A stretch of 64,000 bases of DNA from Listeria farberi. GTDB taxonomy: Bacteria > Bacillota > Bacilli > Lactobacillales > Listeriaceae. Shown piece after piece: positions 28,056-36,915 of the stretch. Made by a program: the position numbers and the translations under genes. The DNA lies in NCBI RefSeq assembly GCF_014229245.1, contig NZ_JAARZJ010000001.1, positions 186,001-250,000 on the forward strand. Direction: 5' to 3'. Positions within the stretch are counted from its first letter, which is position 1; the number at the start of each line of letters is the position of its first letter. Below the pieces are notes generated by a model that saw nothing but the letters and a program-made list of their open reading frames with translations, searched no databases and was not told the DNA's origin.

Positions 28056-29309
28056 ATGGAATTAGCGAATAAAATGTTACATGCATTAGAGCATGAAGAT
28101 ATGGCACTTGCGAAGAAGTACTTTGATGAAGTAGTACAAGCGGGGACAGACGAGGAACAATATTATCTAGCAGAAGAGTTGTTCGCTCTTGGATTCTTAG
28201 ATGAAACTGAAGATTTATATGAACTTCTGTTAGCAAAATATAAAGATGAGGGCGAATTACTTGTCCGTGCAGCGGAAGTAGCGCTTGAAAAAGACGATAT
28301 GGATTCTGCGCAAGATTATTTAGAAAAAGTAAACAAAGAAGATGAAGCCTATATTGAAAGTTTACTTGTATTAGCTGATTTATATCAAATGCAAGGTTTG
28401 TTCGAAGTTAGTGAACAAAAACTACTCGAAGCCAAACAATTGGCACCAAATGAACCGATTATTGATTTTGCTTTAGGAGAATATTATTTATCACAAGCAC
28501 GCTTTGCTTCTGCTGTGCAGTCTTATCAAACTGCCGTAGAAGCAGGGTTAACGATTATATCAAATGGCGCTGTGTCTGTATATGAACGTATCGCAGAAGC
28601 TTTTGCAGCTAGCGGAGCATTTGAAGAAGCGTTACCTTACTATGAACGTGCCCTAGAAGATAAAGAATCGGTGGATACACTTTTTGGGATGGGATTAACG
28701 GCTTATCAGGCAAAAGATTACACAAAAGCAATTCACGCCTTGGAACATTTACGCGAACATGATCCGTCATATACTACTTTATATTCCTATTTAGCAAAAA
28801 GTTATGAAGAAAATGGTGAACCAGAAAAAGCTATCGCAGTACTTCGGGATGGTTTAACACAAGATGAATACAATAAAGAGATGTTCTTAGAAGCAGGGAA
28901 ACTCGCGGTTACACTTCGTTTGCCGGAAGAAGCAGAAGCGTTTTATCGTCAGGCAATTGTGCTTGATGAAGAGTACTCAGAGGCAATCATGGAACTGAAT
29001 AAATTATTGCTTGCAAAAGAAAACTATGAAGGTGTTATTGAATTAGTAGAAGGTCTAGGAGAAGAAGTTATTTCAGAACCACAAATTTTCTGGGACGTAA
29101 GTGTTGCATATCAGGAAACAGAACAATATAATAAAGCAAAAGCAAATTTTGAACTGGCTTACTCGCACTTTACAAATAATCCTACCTTCTTAAAGGAATA
29201 TGGTTTATTTTTAAGAGAAGAAGGAGAACATGTGAAATCTCAAGAAGTCTTACGTAACTATTTAGAATTTGAACCAGAAGATACGGAGATTTTATCTTTA
29301 TTTGATTAA
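28056..29309 (+). CDS. ypiA: Tetratricopeptide repeat protein YpiA
   Basis: A 417-residue cytoplasmic protein made almost wholly of TPR helices; recognisable units include YYLAEELFALGFLDETEDLYELLL, several A-x-x-x-Y-x-x-A patterns and GEPEKAIAVLRDGL. It is the neighbour of aroA and ypiB in Bacillus. TPR arrays bind other proteins, but the partner is unknown. It is acidic and has no signal or membrane segment. ATG follows AAGAAGGTG. Confidence 0.88.
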   Translation: MELANKMLHALEHEDMALAKKYFDEVVQAGTDEEQYYLAEELFALGFLDETEDLYELLLAKYKDEGELLVRAAEVALEKDDMDSAQDYLEKVNKEDEAYIESLLVLADLYQMQGLFEVSEQKLLEAKQLAPNEPIIDFALGEYYLSQARFASAVQSYQTAVEAGLTIISNGAVSVYERIAEAFAASGAFEEALPYYERALEDKESVDTLFGMGLTAYQAKDYTKAIHALEHLREHDPSYTTLYSYLAKSYEENGEPEKAIAVLRDGLTQDEYNKEMFLEAGKLAVTLRLPEEAEAFYRQAIVLDEEYSEAIMELNKLLLAKENYEGVIELVEGLGEEVISEPQIFWDVSVAYQETEQYNKAKANFELAYSHFTNNPTFLKEYGLFLREEGEHVKSQEVLRNYLEFEPEDTEILSLFD

Positions 29310-29337
29310 CCAAAAAGAATGAGGGGACTGAGGAAAG

Positions 29338-29883
29338 ATGAAGGCATCCATTTCAATAGACGAGAAGAAAGATTTTATTCGCTGGTTTTTAAACAAACAC
29401 CAGATGAAAACTAGAGAAGCAATGTGGGTTTTAAATTATATTGCTGGCCATGATCAAATTGTAAAATATGTTCATTTTGTTGATAATTTGGAAGGGTGTG
29501 CACGTGGGCTTTCGCTTAGTGCTCATGGGGTTGAATCCGAACCATTCCTATTTTTCAAAGGTAACATTATGACAACAGATCCAGAAAAAGCTTTTCATGA
29601 TATTCGACTAAACTGGGACGAGGAATTGTATATTGAGCTTCATTTTGAAGAAGCAATGACTTCACCTGAATATGCTCTTGTTCGTGAAGATAATCCTTTT
29701 ACTGCAGTGAAGCTTGCTGAAGAGGAAAAAGAAATGGCGGATGCGCTTATTTATCAATCTGTTCACCAATTTTCAAGAGAAAAAGTGTTACAACAAATCG
29801 ATGATGCGCTTGATAATCGTGATGAAGCGACATTCCATAAGCTAGTCCGGATTTTACAGCAAATGGATACAGAAAAAGAATAA
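29338..29883 (+). CDS. ypiB: UPF0302 / IDEAL-domain protein YpiB
   Basis: A 181-residue conserved Firmicute protein of unknown function. The first about 120 residues are the UPF0302 domain ([23 protein letters not shown]), and the C-terminus has an IDEAL motif ([17 protein letters not shown], near residues 155-171). It follows ypiA by 28 nt and probably shares its transcript. Some Bacillus work links ypiB to cytochrome bc-type genes by position, but those genes are not present here. Confidence 0.85.
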   Translation: MKASISIDEKKDFIRWFLNKHQMKTREAMWVLNYIAGHDQIVKYVHFVDNLEGCARGLSLSAHGVESEPFLFFKGNIMTTDPEKAFHDIRLNWDEELYIELHFEEAMTSPEYALVREDNPFTAVKLAEEEKEMADALIYQSVHQFSREKVLQQIDDALDNRDEATFHKLVRILQQMDTEKE

Positions 29884-29891
29884 CGGATAAA

Positions 29892-29954
29892 TCCTAGTTA
29901 GTGATAAAATGGAGTGAAGTAGTGCTCCATTTTATTGTTATGCTAGGTTTTTTT
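29892..29954 (+). terminator. Terminator after ypiB
   Basis: An inner perfect stem (AAAATGGAG/CTCCATTTT) lies within an outer CCTAG/CTAGG stem, followed by seven T. Confidence 0.75.
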
Positions 29955-29970
29955 AAGGAGTTGGAATCGT

Positions 29971-30567
29971 TTGTTTTATAATTTACTTGCAAATCGCTCT
30001 TTTTTGCGATTACTATTTTTCGGTAATTTACTTGGGGCGGTTTACGGATACATATGGTATATACCGCAATTACAAATTACAGAGCCGCGTTTTTGGTTAT
30101 TTGTTCCTGATAGTCCAACCGCGATTTTATTTTTTACTTTAGCTTTAGTAGCTTTTCTCGCAAAAAAACACTGGCCGCTAATGGAGGCGCTAGCTTTTGT
30201 TTGTTTAGTAAAGTATGGTATATGGGCGATTGGCATGAATATGTTTTATATGTTTGAACAAAAGACAATCGTTTGGGCGGGGATAGTTCTAATTTTAACC
30301 CATGGTTTTATGGCATTAGAAGGGATTTTATATGCCCCGTTTTATCGTTTTCGTATTGGACATTTTATGATAGCTGCTATCTGGGTATTTCACAATGATG
30401 TGATTGATTATCTATTTGGTCAAATGCCAATTTATATGGGATTAGAAAAATACTTACCAGAAATCGGTTATGCAACTTTTTGGCTAACAGTTATTGTTTT
30501 ATGGCTTGTATATGATAAAGCAATAAAAAAAGGCCATCATACATTAGAATTTCCTCATCATGAGTGA
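29971..30567 (+). CDS. ypjA: DUF1405 membrane protein (YpjA-like)
   Basis: A 198-residue integral membrane protein with about six hydrophobic helices (starting LLANRSFLRLLFFGNLLGAVYGYIW) and a His-rich C-terminus (KKGHHTLEFPHHE). It matches the DUF1405 family in the place of Bacillus ypjA. The function is unknown. Translation starts at TTG, 10 nt after AAGGAG. The gene lies right after a terminator, so it may depend on read-through or on a weak promoter that I could not identify. Confidence 0.8.
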   Translation: MFYNLLANRSFLRLLFFGNLLGAVYGYIWYIPQLQITEPRFWLFVPDSPTAILFFTLALVAFLAKKHWPLMEALAFVCLVKYGIWAIGMNMFYMFEQKTIVWAGIVLILTHGFMALEGILYAPFYRFRIGHFMIAAIWVFHNDVIDYLFGQMPIYMGLEKYLPEIGYATFWLTVIVLWLVYDKAIKKGHHTLEFPHHE

Positions 30568-30573
30568 AAGAGG

Positions 30574-30602
30574 TTGAGTCTTAAGATGGGTTCATCTATA
30601 CT
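30574..30602 (+). promoter_or_regulatory. Promoter of the zinc peptidase gene
   Basis: TTGAGT (30574-30579), 17 bp, TATACT (30597-30602). A good sigma-A match about 50 nt before the ATG. Confidence 0.65.
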
Positions 30603-30652
30603 AAGAGATAAGGATATTCACTGAAAAATTGTAGTAGGAGGAAGATGATTAA

Positions 30653-31336
30653 ATGTCGTTTAGTCAATATATTATTTATTTTATTATCGTCGCAGCAATC
30701 CCACTTTGGGCACAGTACCGGGTAAAAACTACCTATGCTCACTATTCTAAAGTTGGAGTGGCAAATGGTCTAACTGGAGCCGAGGTTGCACGTCATATTT
30801 TGGATACCAATGGTTTAACGAATGTTCCTGTTCATGAAACAAAAGGAATGTTAAGTGATCACTATGACCCTCGTAAAAAAGCAGTTTTTCTTTCTGAAGC
30901 TAATTTCCGTGGTCGTTCTATAGCCGGAGCAGCAGTTGCCGCCCATGAAGTAGGACATGCAATTCAAGATCAACAAGATTATGCGTTTATGCGTTTTCGT
31001 TCCGCGCTCGTTCCAATAACAATGTTTAGTTCTAATATTTCTTGGGTGTTCCTCATTATAGGGATGCTTGCAAACTTTGCAAGTTTCATGTTGCTTGGTA
31101 TTATTTTGATGGCAGTAGGTGTACTTTTCCAATTAATTACATTGCCAGTCGAATTTGACGCTAGTAAACGAGCACTTGTTCAATTAGAAAGTGGTGGACT
31201 GGTTCAAGCATCAGAACTTCCACAAGCGAAAAAAGTACTAAGTGCCGCTGCAATGACTTATGTTGCTGCGATGGCCGTAGCTGTACTAGAACTCCTAAGA
31301 TTGCTACTTATTTTTACGAATATGAATCGAAATTAG
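30653..31336 (+). CDS. YugP-type membrane zinc metallopeptidase
   Basis: A 227-residue membrane protein. The zinc-binding motif HEVGH lies in AAHEVGHAIQDQQDYAF (near residue 101), and EFDASKRAL holds the likely third ligand region. An N-terminal hydrophobic helix and three further helices (about residues 117-165 and 195-222) anchor it. It belongs to the neutral zinc metallopeptidase (DUF, YugP) family; the substrate is unknown. Strong promoter and terminator on either side make it a single-gene unit. Confidence 0.88.
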   Translation: MSFSQYIIYFIIVAAIPLWAQYRVKTTYAHYSKVGVANGLTGAEVARHILDTNGLTNVPVHETKGMLSDHYDPRKKAVFLSEANFRGRSIAGAAVAAHEVGHAIQDQQDYAFMRFRSALVPITMFSSNISWVFLIIGMLANFASFMLLGIILMAVGVLFQLITLPVEFDASKRALVQLESGGLVQASELPQAKKVLSAAAMTYVAAMAVAVLELLRLLLIFTNMNRN

Positions 31337-31344
31337 AATGAACG

Positions 31345-31373
31345 AAAACCTGAGAATTTTCTCAGGTTTTTTT
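31345..31373. terminator. Terminator between the zinc peptidase and SUKH genes
   Basis: AAAACCTGAGAATTTTCTCAGGTTTTTTT is a perfect hairpin with flanking A and T runs, so it likely acts on both strands; the two genes converge here. Confidence 0.85.
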
Positions 31374-31376
31374 AAA

Positions 31377-31946
31377 TTAAATATAGTCGTCATTAAACTG
31401 TATGATATGTTCAGTTGTTACGTAGTCTTTTTCTTGTAGCCTTTTTAATATGTTCAAGGAGAACTCCTCAAATGAATCGGCTACTATTTCTTGGTAATCC
31501 ATACCTGAATGATACAAAAATATTTGCCCTGAAATTCCGTTCTTTCCCGGATTTAAATCAAGAATCAGCCTTTGTTGAGATTCAAAATCTGTGAAAGGAA
31601 TCCATTTGTCACTCCATATAACTGATTTGATTTTGTTTTCTTCTATCCATTCTAATGGTTCTTCTCTATTAAATAAACTGTTCATTGTAGTCCAAATTTC
31701 TATTATATCTTCGCTGGATAGAAAATAATGGAACCCTAGTAATGGGGTATAAGGATAGGTGTTCACTAGCCTTTGCCCATTAAATGTCAAAAGATATTCT
31801 TTAAAAGTCCCTGGAAGAGAACAGTTCAAAGTTTGTTCTAATAAATAAATTTGGCTATTGTTTGCGGGGAGATTAATACATGATTGCGTATCATCTAGTG
31901 ATTTCTCAACTTCATGTAAGATTTTTTTCCATATGTAGCTTGACAT
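31377..31946 (-). CDS. SMI1/KNR4 (SUKH) family protein
   Basis: A 189-residue cytoplasmic protein with the SUKH-1 pattern: LPGTFKEYLLTFNGQ in the N-terminal half, then WIPFTDFESQQRLILDLNP (near residues 118-136) and VADSFEEFSLNIL near the C-terminus. SUKH proteins are often immunity partners of secreted polymorphic toxins, but no toxin gene lies beside this one. Start ATG 31946 is 6 nt after TAGGAGA; the longer reading from 31988 would overlap the likely -10. It runs opposite to both neighbours and is the only gene here outside the conserved backbone, so I infer a horizontally acquired orphan. Confidence 0.8.
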   Translation of the reverse strand: MSSYIWKKILHEVEKSLDDTQSCINLPANNSQIYLLEQTLNCSLPGTFKEYLLTFNGQRLVNTYPYTPLLGFHYFLSSEDIIEIWTTMNSLFNREEPLEWIEENKIKSVIWSDKWIPFTDFESQQRLILDLNPGKNGISGQIFLYHSGMDYQEIVADSFEEFSLNILKRLQEKDYVTTEHIIQFNDDYI

Positions 31947-31986
31947 AAATGGTCTCCTATAATTATTTGAAAAATATTCTTTATAC

Positions 31987-32015
31987 ATGTATTACAGCTT
32001 ATTTTTTTATGTCAA
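31987..32015 (-). promoter_or_regulatory. Promoter of the SUKH gene
   Basis: On the minus strand, TTGACA (32015-32010), a 17-bp spacer and ATACAT (31992-31987). The -35 is perfect and the -10 is moderate. Confidence 0.5.
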
Positions 32016-32044
32016 GACGTTTATATCTTAAGTTAAATTAATAC

Positions 32045-32073
32045 TTGGCAGTGAACCAAATGCTTGCTATACT
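32045..32073 (+). promoter_or_regulatory. Promoter of the BaiN-like flavoprotein gene
   Basis: TTGGCA (32045-32050), 17 bp, TATACT (32068-32073), 34 nt before the ATG. Confidence 0.65.
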
Positions 32074-32107
32074 TATACTCGGATAAAGTAAAGGAGCGGG
32101 ACAATCA

Positions 32108-33373
32108 ATGGATTATGATGTAATTGTCATTGGTGGTGGGCCATCTGGACTTATGGCAGCGATCAGTGCAGCGGAGAAGAACAAACGCGTTTTGTTAATT
32201 GAGAAAGGTCCAAAGCTAGGGCGTAAATTAATTATGTCTGGCGGTGGCCGTTGTAATGTAACGAATAGACGACCAGCAGAAGAAATCATTAAACATATTC
32301 CAGGTAATGGTCGCTTTTTATATAGTGCTTTTCATGCATTTGATAATGAGGATATTATTCGTTTTTTTGAACGACTTGGAGTGGCATTAAAAGAAGAAGA
32401 TCACGGAAGAATGTTTCCTGTATCAAATAGCGCACGTTCTGTTGCAGAAGCGATGATTCAACGGATGGAAAAACTTGGTGTAAAAATTTATATGCAAACG
32501 ACGGTGAAGCAAGTTGATTACGAGGGTGGCCATGTCAAAGGTGTGACTTTAAAAGATGGTCAAGAAATTTCAGCAAGTGCTGTTATTGTTGCAGTGGGTG
32601 GTAAATCTGTTCCTCGGACGGGTTCGACAGGGGACGGCTATGCTTGGGCAAAAAAAGCGGGCCATACTATCACAGAACTTTATCCGACAGAAGTACCGAT
32701 TACATCCAGTGAGCCTTTTATTAAACAAAAAGTGTTGCAAGGAACGTCGCTTCGGGATGTATCGCTTTCCGTTTTAAATGCAAAAGGAAAGCCAATTATA
32801 ACGCATCAAATGGATATGATTTTTACACATTTTGGCGTATCTGGACCAGCAGCACTTAGATGTAGTATGTTTGTCCTTCGTGAACGAAAGAAGACGGGTG
32901 CAGATACTGTGAAAATGCGTCTTGACTTATTCCCGAATATACCCGCTGCGGAACTTGCGAAAAATGTGTATAAATTATTAGAGGAAAATCCGAAGAAAGC
33001 ATTAAAAAATTCGTTAAGCTCGCTTTTACAAGAGAAAATGTTGTTATTTTTACTAGAAAAAGCAGAACTAGATGAAACAGCTGAATATAAACAAGTAAGT
33101 CCTAAAAAAATCGAACAGTTTATTCAGTTGTTAAAGGATTTCACTTTTGAAGTGAACGGCACACTTGATTTTGAAAAAGCGTTTGTGACAGGAGGCGGGG
33201 TTTCTGTAAAGGAAATCAAGCCGAAAGAGATGCAATCGAAATTGATGGAAGGATTATTTTTCTGCGGAGAAATACTTGATATTAATGGCTATACAGGGGG
33301 ATATAATATTACTTGTGCGCTAGTGACTGGGCATACGGCAGGAGCTTATGCCGCAGAAGTTTCAAACGCATAA
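32108..33373 (+). CDS. BaiN/HI0933-family flavoprotein
   Basis: A 421-residue FAD-dependent oxidoreductase. The dinucleotide-binding motif [17 protein letters not shown] starts the protein, followed by [18 protein letters not shown], the family signature, and a C-terminal FAD contact in [15 protein letters not shown]. It resembles Bacillus YtfP and the HI0933 group; the physiological substrate is not established. It has its own promoter and shares a terminator with the convergent pyruvate formate-lyase gene. Confidence 0.9.
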   Translation: MDYDVIVIGGGPSGLMAAISAAEKNKRVLLIEKGPKLGRKLIMSGGGRCNVTNRRPAEEIIKHIPGNGRFLYSAFHAFDNEDIIRFFERLGVALKEEDHGRMFPVSNSARSVAEAMIQRMEKLGVKIYMQTTVKQVDYEGGHVKGVTLKDGQEISASAVIVAVGGKSVPRTGSTGDGYAWAKKAGHTITELYPTEVPITSSEPFIKQKVLQGTSLRDVSLSVLNAKGKPIITHQMDMIFTHFGVSGPAALRCSMFVLRERKKTGADTVKMRLDLFPNIPAAELAKNVYKLLEENPKKALKNSLSSLLQEKMLLFLLEKAELDETAEYKQVSPKKIEQFIQLLKDFTFEVNGTLDFEKAFVTGGGVSVKEIKPKEMQSKLMEGLFFCGEILDINGYTGGYNITCALVTGHTAGAYAAEVSNA

Positions 33374-33374
33374 A

Positions 33375-33416
33375 AAAAGTACCAAATCTGCGAAAAGCAG
33401 ATTTGGTACTTTTTCT
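33375..33416. terminator. Bidirectional terminator between flavoprotein and pfl genes
   Basis: AGTACCAAATCTGC pairs perfectly with GCAGATTTGGTACT around GAAAA, with A-run on the left and T-run on the right. The convergent genes end at 33373 and 33419. Confidence 0.9.
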
Positions 33417-33418
33417 TA

Positions 33419-35698
33419 TTAACCGATTAATTTTTCATGGAACATTCTTTGGCAAAGTTCCATTTTTTGTTCTTCATTTAGATCTTTCGTATTTAAGCAG
33501 TAGCCGCTGATACGTAAGATTACTGGGATACCAGCTTTGATTTTTTCGATTACTTCGTCGTGGTTAAGAACGTTTAAGTTGATGTGTTGACCACCTTTTG
33601 TAAAGTAACCATCAAGAATACCAACGAGGTTATGATGTTGTTCTTCGGTTGTTTTACCGAACATTTTTGGAGCTCCTTGGATTGTTAAGGAAATTCCATC
33701 ATTTGCATAGTGAAATGGTAATTTAGATAGACTAGCAAGGTTATCTAAGAAACCACCTTTTGCTTTGTTAGAAGGGTTAGCTCCTGGGCTGAAGAATTCT
33801 GGTTCTTTGATGATTTTGCCATTTTCATCGAATACTGGTCCTTTATGCACTGGGGAGTTACCACATTGTTTAGAATAAGCAACATTTGAAGTGATTGTTA
33901 GTACAGAAACAGTTGCTTCACTATCTTTGTAAAGTTTATGGGAGTCTAATTTGTCTTTAAACATTTTTAGAACCATTACAGCGATGTCATCGGCACGGTC
34001 ATCATTTTCACCGTAACGAGGGAAGTCTCCTTCTACTTCATAGTCATATACAAAACCATCTTCATCGCGAATTGTTTTTACTTTGGCATATTTAATCGCA
34101 CTTAAGCTATCTACTACATTCGCGAATCCACAAATACCGAAGCCCATGTTTGCTGTTACTTTGGATGGTAAGAAGGCCATTTGCATGCTTTCATAGTTGT
34201 ATTTATCTGTCATGAAGTGAATGATGTTCATTGCATCAACATATGTGTCTGTTAACCAATCCATTGATTTATCGAATTTTTCTAGTACCTCGTCGTATTC
34301 AAGGTATTCGGTTGTAATTGGTTCTACAACGTCAAATACTTGGTTTTTATGAAGATCATCTTTGCCACCATTGATAGCACCAAGAAGACATTTAAGCACA
34401 TTGACACGAGCACCGAAATATTGCAGATTATGAGTTTCACCTTTGTCTTTGTCTGCTTCCGGGTTAAGTGGGCTTACACAACAACTGATACATTGCATAT
34501 CACCATAGCCTTCTTCTTGCATTAATTTATCATTTTCATATTGAATGGAGGAATGTTTTACACTCATTTTCATACAATATTCTTTAAAGCTTTCTGGTAA
34601 ACGAGCATCCCAAAGAACAGTTAAGTTTGGTTCTGCTGAGTTTCCTAGGTTATCTAAGCAGTGTAAGAAACGATAATCTGTTTTAGTCACACGATGACGA
34701 CCATCTGCACCCATACCAGCCATAGAAGTAGTTACGAATGTTGGGTTGGAAGCATAAAGTTCATTGTAACCATCTGTTCTTGCAAAACGAACCATTCTTA
34801 ATTTTAAAGTTAATTGTTCGATTAATTCTTGCGCATCGAATTCGGTGATAATTCCTTTTTCTAAATCACGTTGGATATAAATATCAAGGAAAATTGGAAT
34901 ACGACCGAATGAGCTTGCAGCACCGTTTGCTTGTTTAATTGAAGCAAGGTAGCCCATGTAAGTCCATTGCACAGCTTCTGTTGCATTTTCAGCAGGACGG
35001 CCAAGTTCTAAACCGTATTCGTTACCTAAAACGATTAAGTCTTTAAGTGCTTTGATTTGTAACCAAATTTCTTCACGTAAACGAATGTTTTCATCAGAAG
35101 AAATCGCGATTTTTTTCAAGTCTTGTTGTTTTTCAGCGATTAAACGATCCACACCGTAAAGTGCTGGTTTTTGGTATAAGCCGATGATTCTTCCGCGGGA
35201 GTATGCATCAGGAAGACCACTAACGATATGCGAGTGACGCGCACGTTTGATATCGTCTGTATATGCTCTAAAAATACCATCATTTGCTGTGGAACGATTT
35301 TTCACATAAAAGTCATGTAATTCTTGATCAATCGAATAGCCATTGTCTGTTAAACACTGTTCTGCAGTTCTAAGGCCACCATTTGGCATAAAGGCTAATT
35401 TAAAAGGCTTGTCTGTTTGTAAACCAACGATTACTTCATTTTCTTTGTCCACGTAACCGGCTTTGTGAGAGGCAACGTTTGATACGATTGCATTATCCAT
35501 ATCTAGAACGCCACCTTTTGCGTCCATTTCTTCTACTAGTTTATTTATTTTTTCATTTAGTGTAGTTGTTCTTGGTGTGCTCTTTTCTAAAAAGCTTTCA
35601 TCGCCATCGTAAGGAGTGTAGTTGTCTTGAACGAATTGCCCTACACTAATGTTTTCTTGCCATGCGGTTCCTTTAAAACCATCCCATGCTTTTGTCAT
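33419..35698 (-). CDS. pflB: Pyruvate formate-lyase (formate acetyltransferase)
   Basis: A 759-residue glycyl radical enzyme that converts pyruvate and CoA to acetyl-CoA and formate without oxygen. The catalytic dyad is Cys406-Cys407 in CISCCVSP, and the radical glycine is Gly732 in RISGYCLNT. These segments and SNVAYSKQ resemble the streptococcal branch more than the E. coli branch (RVSGYAV). ATG 35698 follows AAGGAGG; the longer start at 35716 would include the Shine-Dalgarno sequence. The gene is transcribed alone; no activating enzyme gene is adjacent, so the radical must be installed by an enzyme encoded elsewhere. Upstream candidate CcpA sites suggest catabolite control. Confidence 0.95.
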   Translation of the reverse strand: MTKAWDGFKGTAWQENISVGQFVQDNYTPYDGDESFLEKSTPRTTTLNEKINKLVEEMDAKGGVLDMDNAIVSNVASHKAGYVDKENEVIVGLQTDKPFKLAFMPNGGLRTAEQCLTDNGYSIDQELHDFYVKNRSTANDGIFRAYTDDIKRARHSHIVSGLPDAYSRGRIIGLYQKPALYGVDRLIAEKQQDLKKIAISSDENIRLREEIWLQIKALKDLIVLGNEYGLELGRPAENATEAVQWTYMGYLASIKQANGAASSFGRIPIFLDIYIQRDLEKGIITEFDAQELIEQLTLKLRMVRFARTDGYNELYASNPTFVTTSMAGMGADGRHRVTKTDYRFLHCLDNLGNSAEPNLTVLWDARLPESFKEYCMKMSVKHSSIQYENDKLMQEEGYGDMQCISCCVSPLNPEADKDKGETHNLQYFGARVNVLKCLLGAINGGKDDLHKNQVFDVVEPITTEYLEYDEVLEKFDKSMDWLTDTYVDAMNIIHFMTDKYNYESMQMAFLPSKVTANMGFGICGFANVVDSLSAIKYAKVKTIRDEDGFVYDYEVEGDFPRYGENDDRADDIAVMVLKMFKDKLDSHKLYKDSEATVSVLTITSNVAYSKQCGNSPVHKGPVFDENGKIIKEPEFFSPGANPSNKAKGGFLDNLASLSKLPFHYANDGISLTIQGAPKMFGKTTEEQHHNLVGILDGYFTKGGQHINLNVLNHDEVIEKIKAGIPVILRISGYCLNTKDLNEEQKMELCQRMFHEKLIG

Positions 35699-35787
35699 TA
35701 TAATTTCCTCCTTCAATTGTGTTCCTTTTCACTTACAATCAGAAACTTGTTCTTAGAATCTTTCTTCATTGAACAGCATACTCCTTT

Positions 35788-35802
35788 GTGAAAACGAAAA
35801 CA
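35788..35802 (+). promoter_or_regulatory. Candidate CcpA (cre) site upstream of pflB
   Basis: GTGAAAACGAAAACA matches the cre consensus WTGNAARCGNWWWCA at 14 of 15 positions. It lies about 90 bp upstream of the pflB start. It overlaps TTGTGAA, half of a Rex-type operator, so dual carbon and redox control is possible. Confidence 0.6.
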
Positions 35803-35842
35803 ATATAAAATTAGAAAGAAAATAAATTTCTTTTATATAACT

Positions 35843-35857
35843 AGAAAATGCTTTCAT
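35843..35857 (-). promoter_or_regulatory. Second, weaker cre-like site upstream of pflB
   Basis: On the minus strand ATGAAAGCATTTTCT matches the cre consensus with two mismatches. It lies 41 bp farther upstream of pflB than the better site. Confidence 0.35.
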
Positions 35858-35890
35858 TGACTGTGTTAATACAGATTTTTATAGAAAAAA

Positions 35891-35912
35891 AGCCTAGCGT
35901 TAAGGCTAGACT
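35891..35912 (-). terminator. Terminator of the serine hydrolase gene
   Basis: On the minus strand AGTCTAGC pairs with GCTAGGCT (one GU pair) around CTTAAC, followed by seven T. The stop codon (35906-35908) lies inside the left arm of the stem. Confidence 0.75.
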
Positions 35913-36913
35913 TCTTTGTTTGCAGTAACTTCTTCTAAAAAAGTATCGACTATGCTATCTCTTTTTAAGACGAAATTAGGATTGGCACGGCTTGGGTGAA
36001 CGCGATTAGATAAAACAATGAGACTTGCTTGATGCTTTAAATCGAGCACCATAAAAGTGCCGGTAAATCCTGTATGGTATAAAACAGAGTCACCACGGAG
36101 ATCCCAGCCAAGCCCGCGTGTCCGGTTTAACCTAGGCGTATGATTAATTTGCATTATTTGAAGTGTTTTTTCAGTAAGGATAGGGGAGCCGTTTTGTAAA
36201 ATTAGCGCATCTCGAAATTTTGAAAGATCAGCGAGTGTGCTAAAAAGTCCCGCGTGTCCAGTGCCTGATTTAGCGGTCCACGCTTTAAAATCATGCACAT
36301 CACCTTGAATTAAACCACGTGTTTGGTCTAGTTCAGTTGGAATGACTTGGCTTTTATCAGTTGGGTGAAAACTAGTTTGTGACATTTGTAGCGGTTCTAA
36401 GATGTTTTTTTGAATTGATTGCTCATAATTTCCATCAAACTTACTAATCAAATAACCGAGTAAGAGAAAATTAGCATCAGCATAGGAGACCTGAGTTCCA
36501 GGTGGATTTACTTGAGGAGTAGCAAAAACATATTTTCTAACATCTTCTCTAGCATCCATTTTGTAGTTAGGGATATTTTGTGCCAGACCTGAGCTATGGG
36601 TGAGTAAATGTAAAATAGTAACATTCTCATACTTAAAATCAGGAAGATAGGCTTGTACTGGATCTTCTAACTGGAAATGTTTTTGTTCAATAAGTTGTAA
36701 AACACGTGTTGTCGTAGCAATTACCTTGGTCAAAGAAGCAATATCATAAATGTTGTCTGACGTTCTAGGGAGGATTTGCGCTTCAGGGAAAACGGACTTT
36801 AATCCCATTATTCTATTTTCTTCGAGGTTATTTGTTTTGATTTGATAGCTAATTCCTGGAGTGGACCCGTTTTGGACAAGTTGATCTAGTAATTGCTTCG
36901 TTTTATAAAACAT
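35906..36913 (-). CDS. Beta-lactamase-like serine hydrolase
   Basis: A 335-residue enzyme of the class C beta-lactamase/esterase fold. The nucleophile motif SLTK (SxxK) is near residue 60, SYADANF supplies the second-motif tyrosine, and HTGFTG provides the KTG-like third motif. No signal peptide is visible, so it is probably cytoplasmic, unlike penicillin-binding proteins. It starts 2 nt after the malic enzyme stop codon and shares its transcript. Substrate is unknown; esterase, amidase or D-Ala peptidase activity are all possible. Confidence 0.82.
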   Translation of the reverse strand: MFYKTKQLLDQLVQNGSTPGISYQIKTNNLEENRIMGLKSVFPEAQILPRTSDNIYDIASLTKVIATTTRVLQLIEQKHFQLEDPVQAYLPDFKYENVTILHLLTHSSGLAQNIPNYKMDAREDVRKYVFATPQVNPPGTQVSYADANFLLLGYLISKFDGNYEQSIQKNILEPLQMSQTSFHPTDKSQVIPTELDQTRGLIQGDVHDFKAWTAKSGTGHAGLFSTLADLSKFRDALILQNGSPILTEKTLQIMQINHTPRLNRTRGLGWDLRGDSVLYHTGFTGTFMVLDLKHQASLIVLSNRVHPSRANPNFVLKRDSIVDTFLEEVTANKEV

Positions 36914-36915
36914 AC

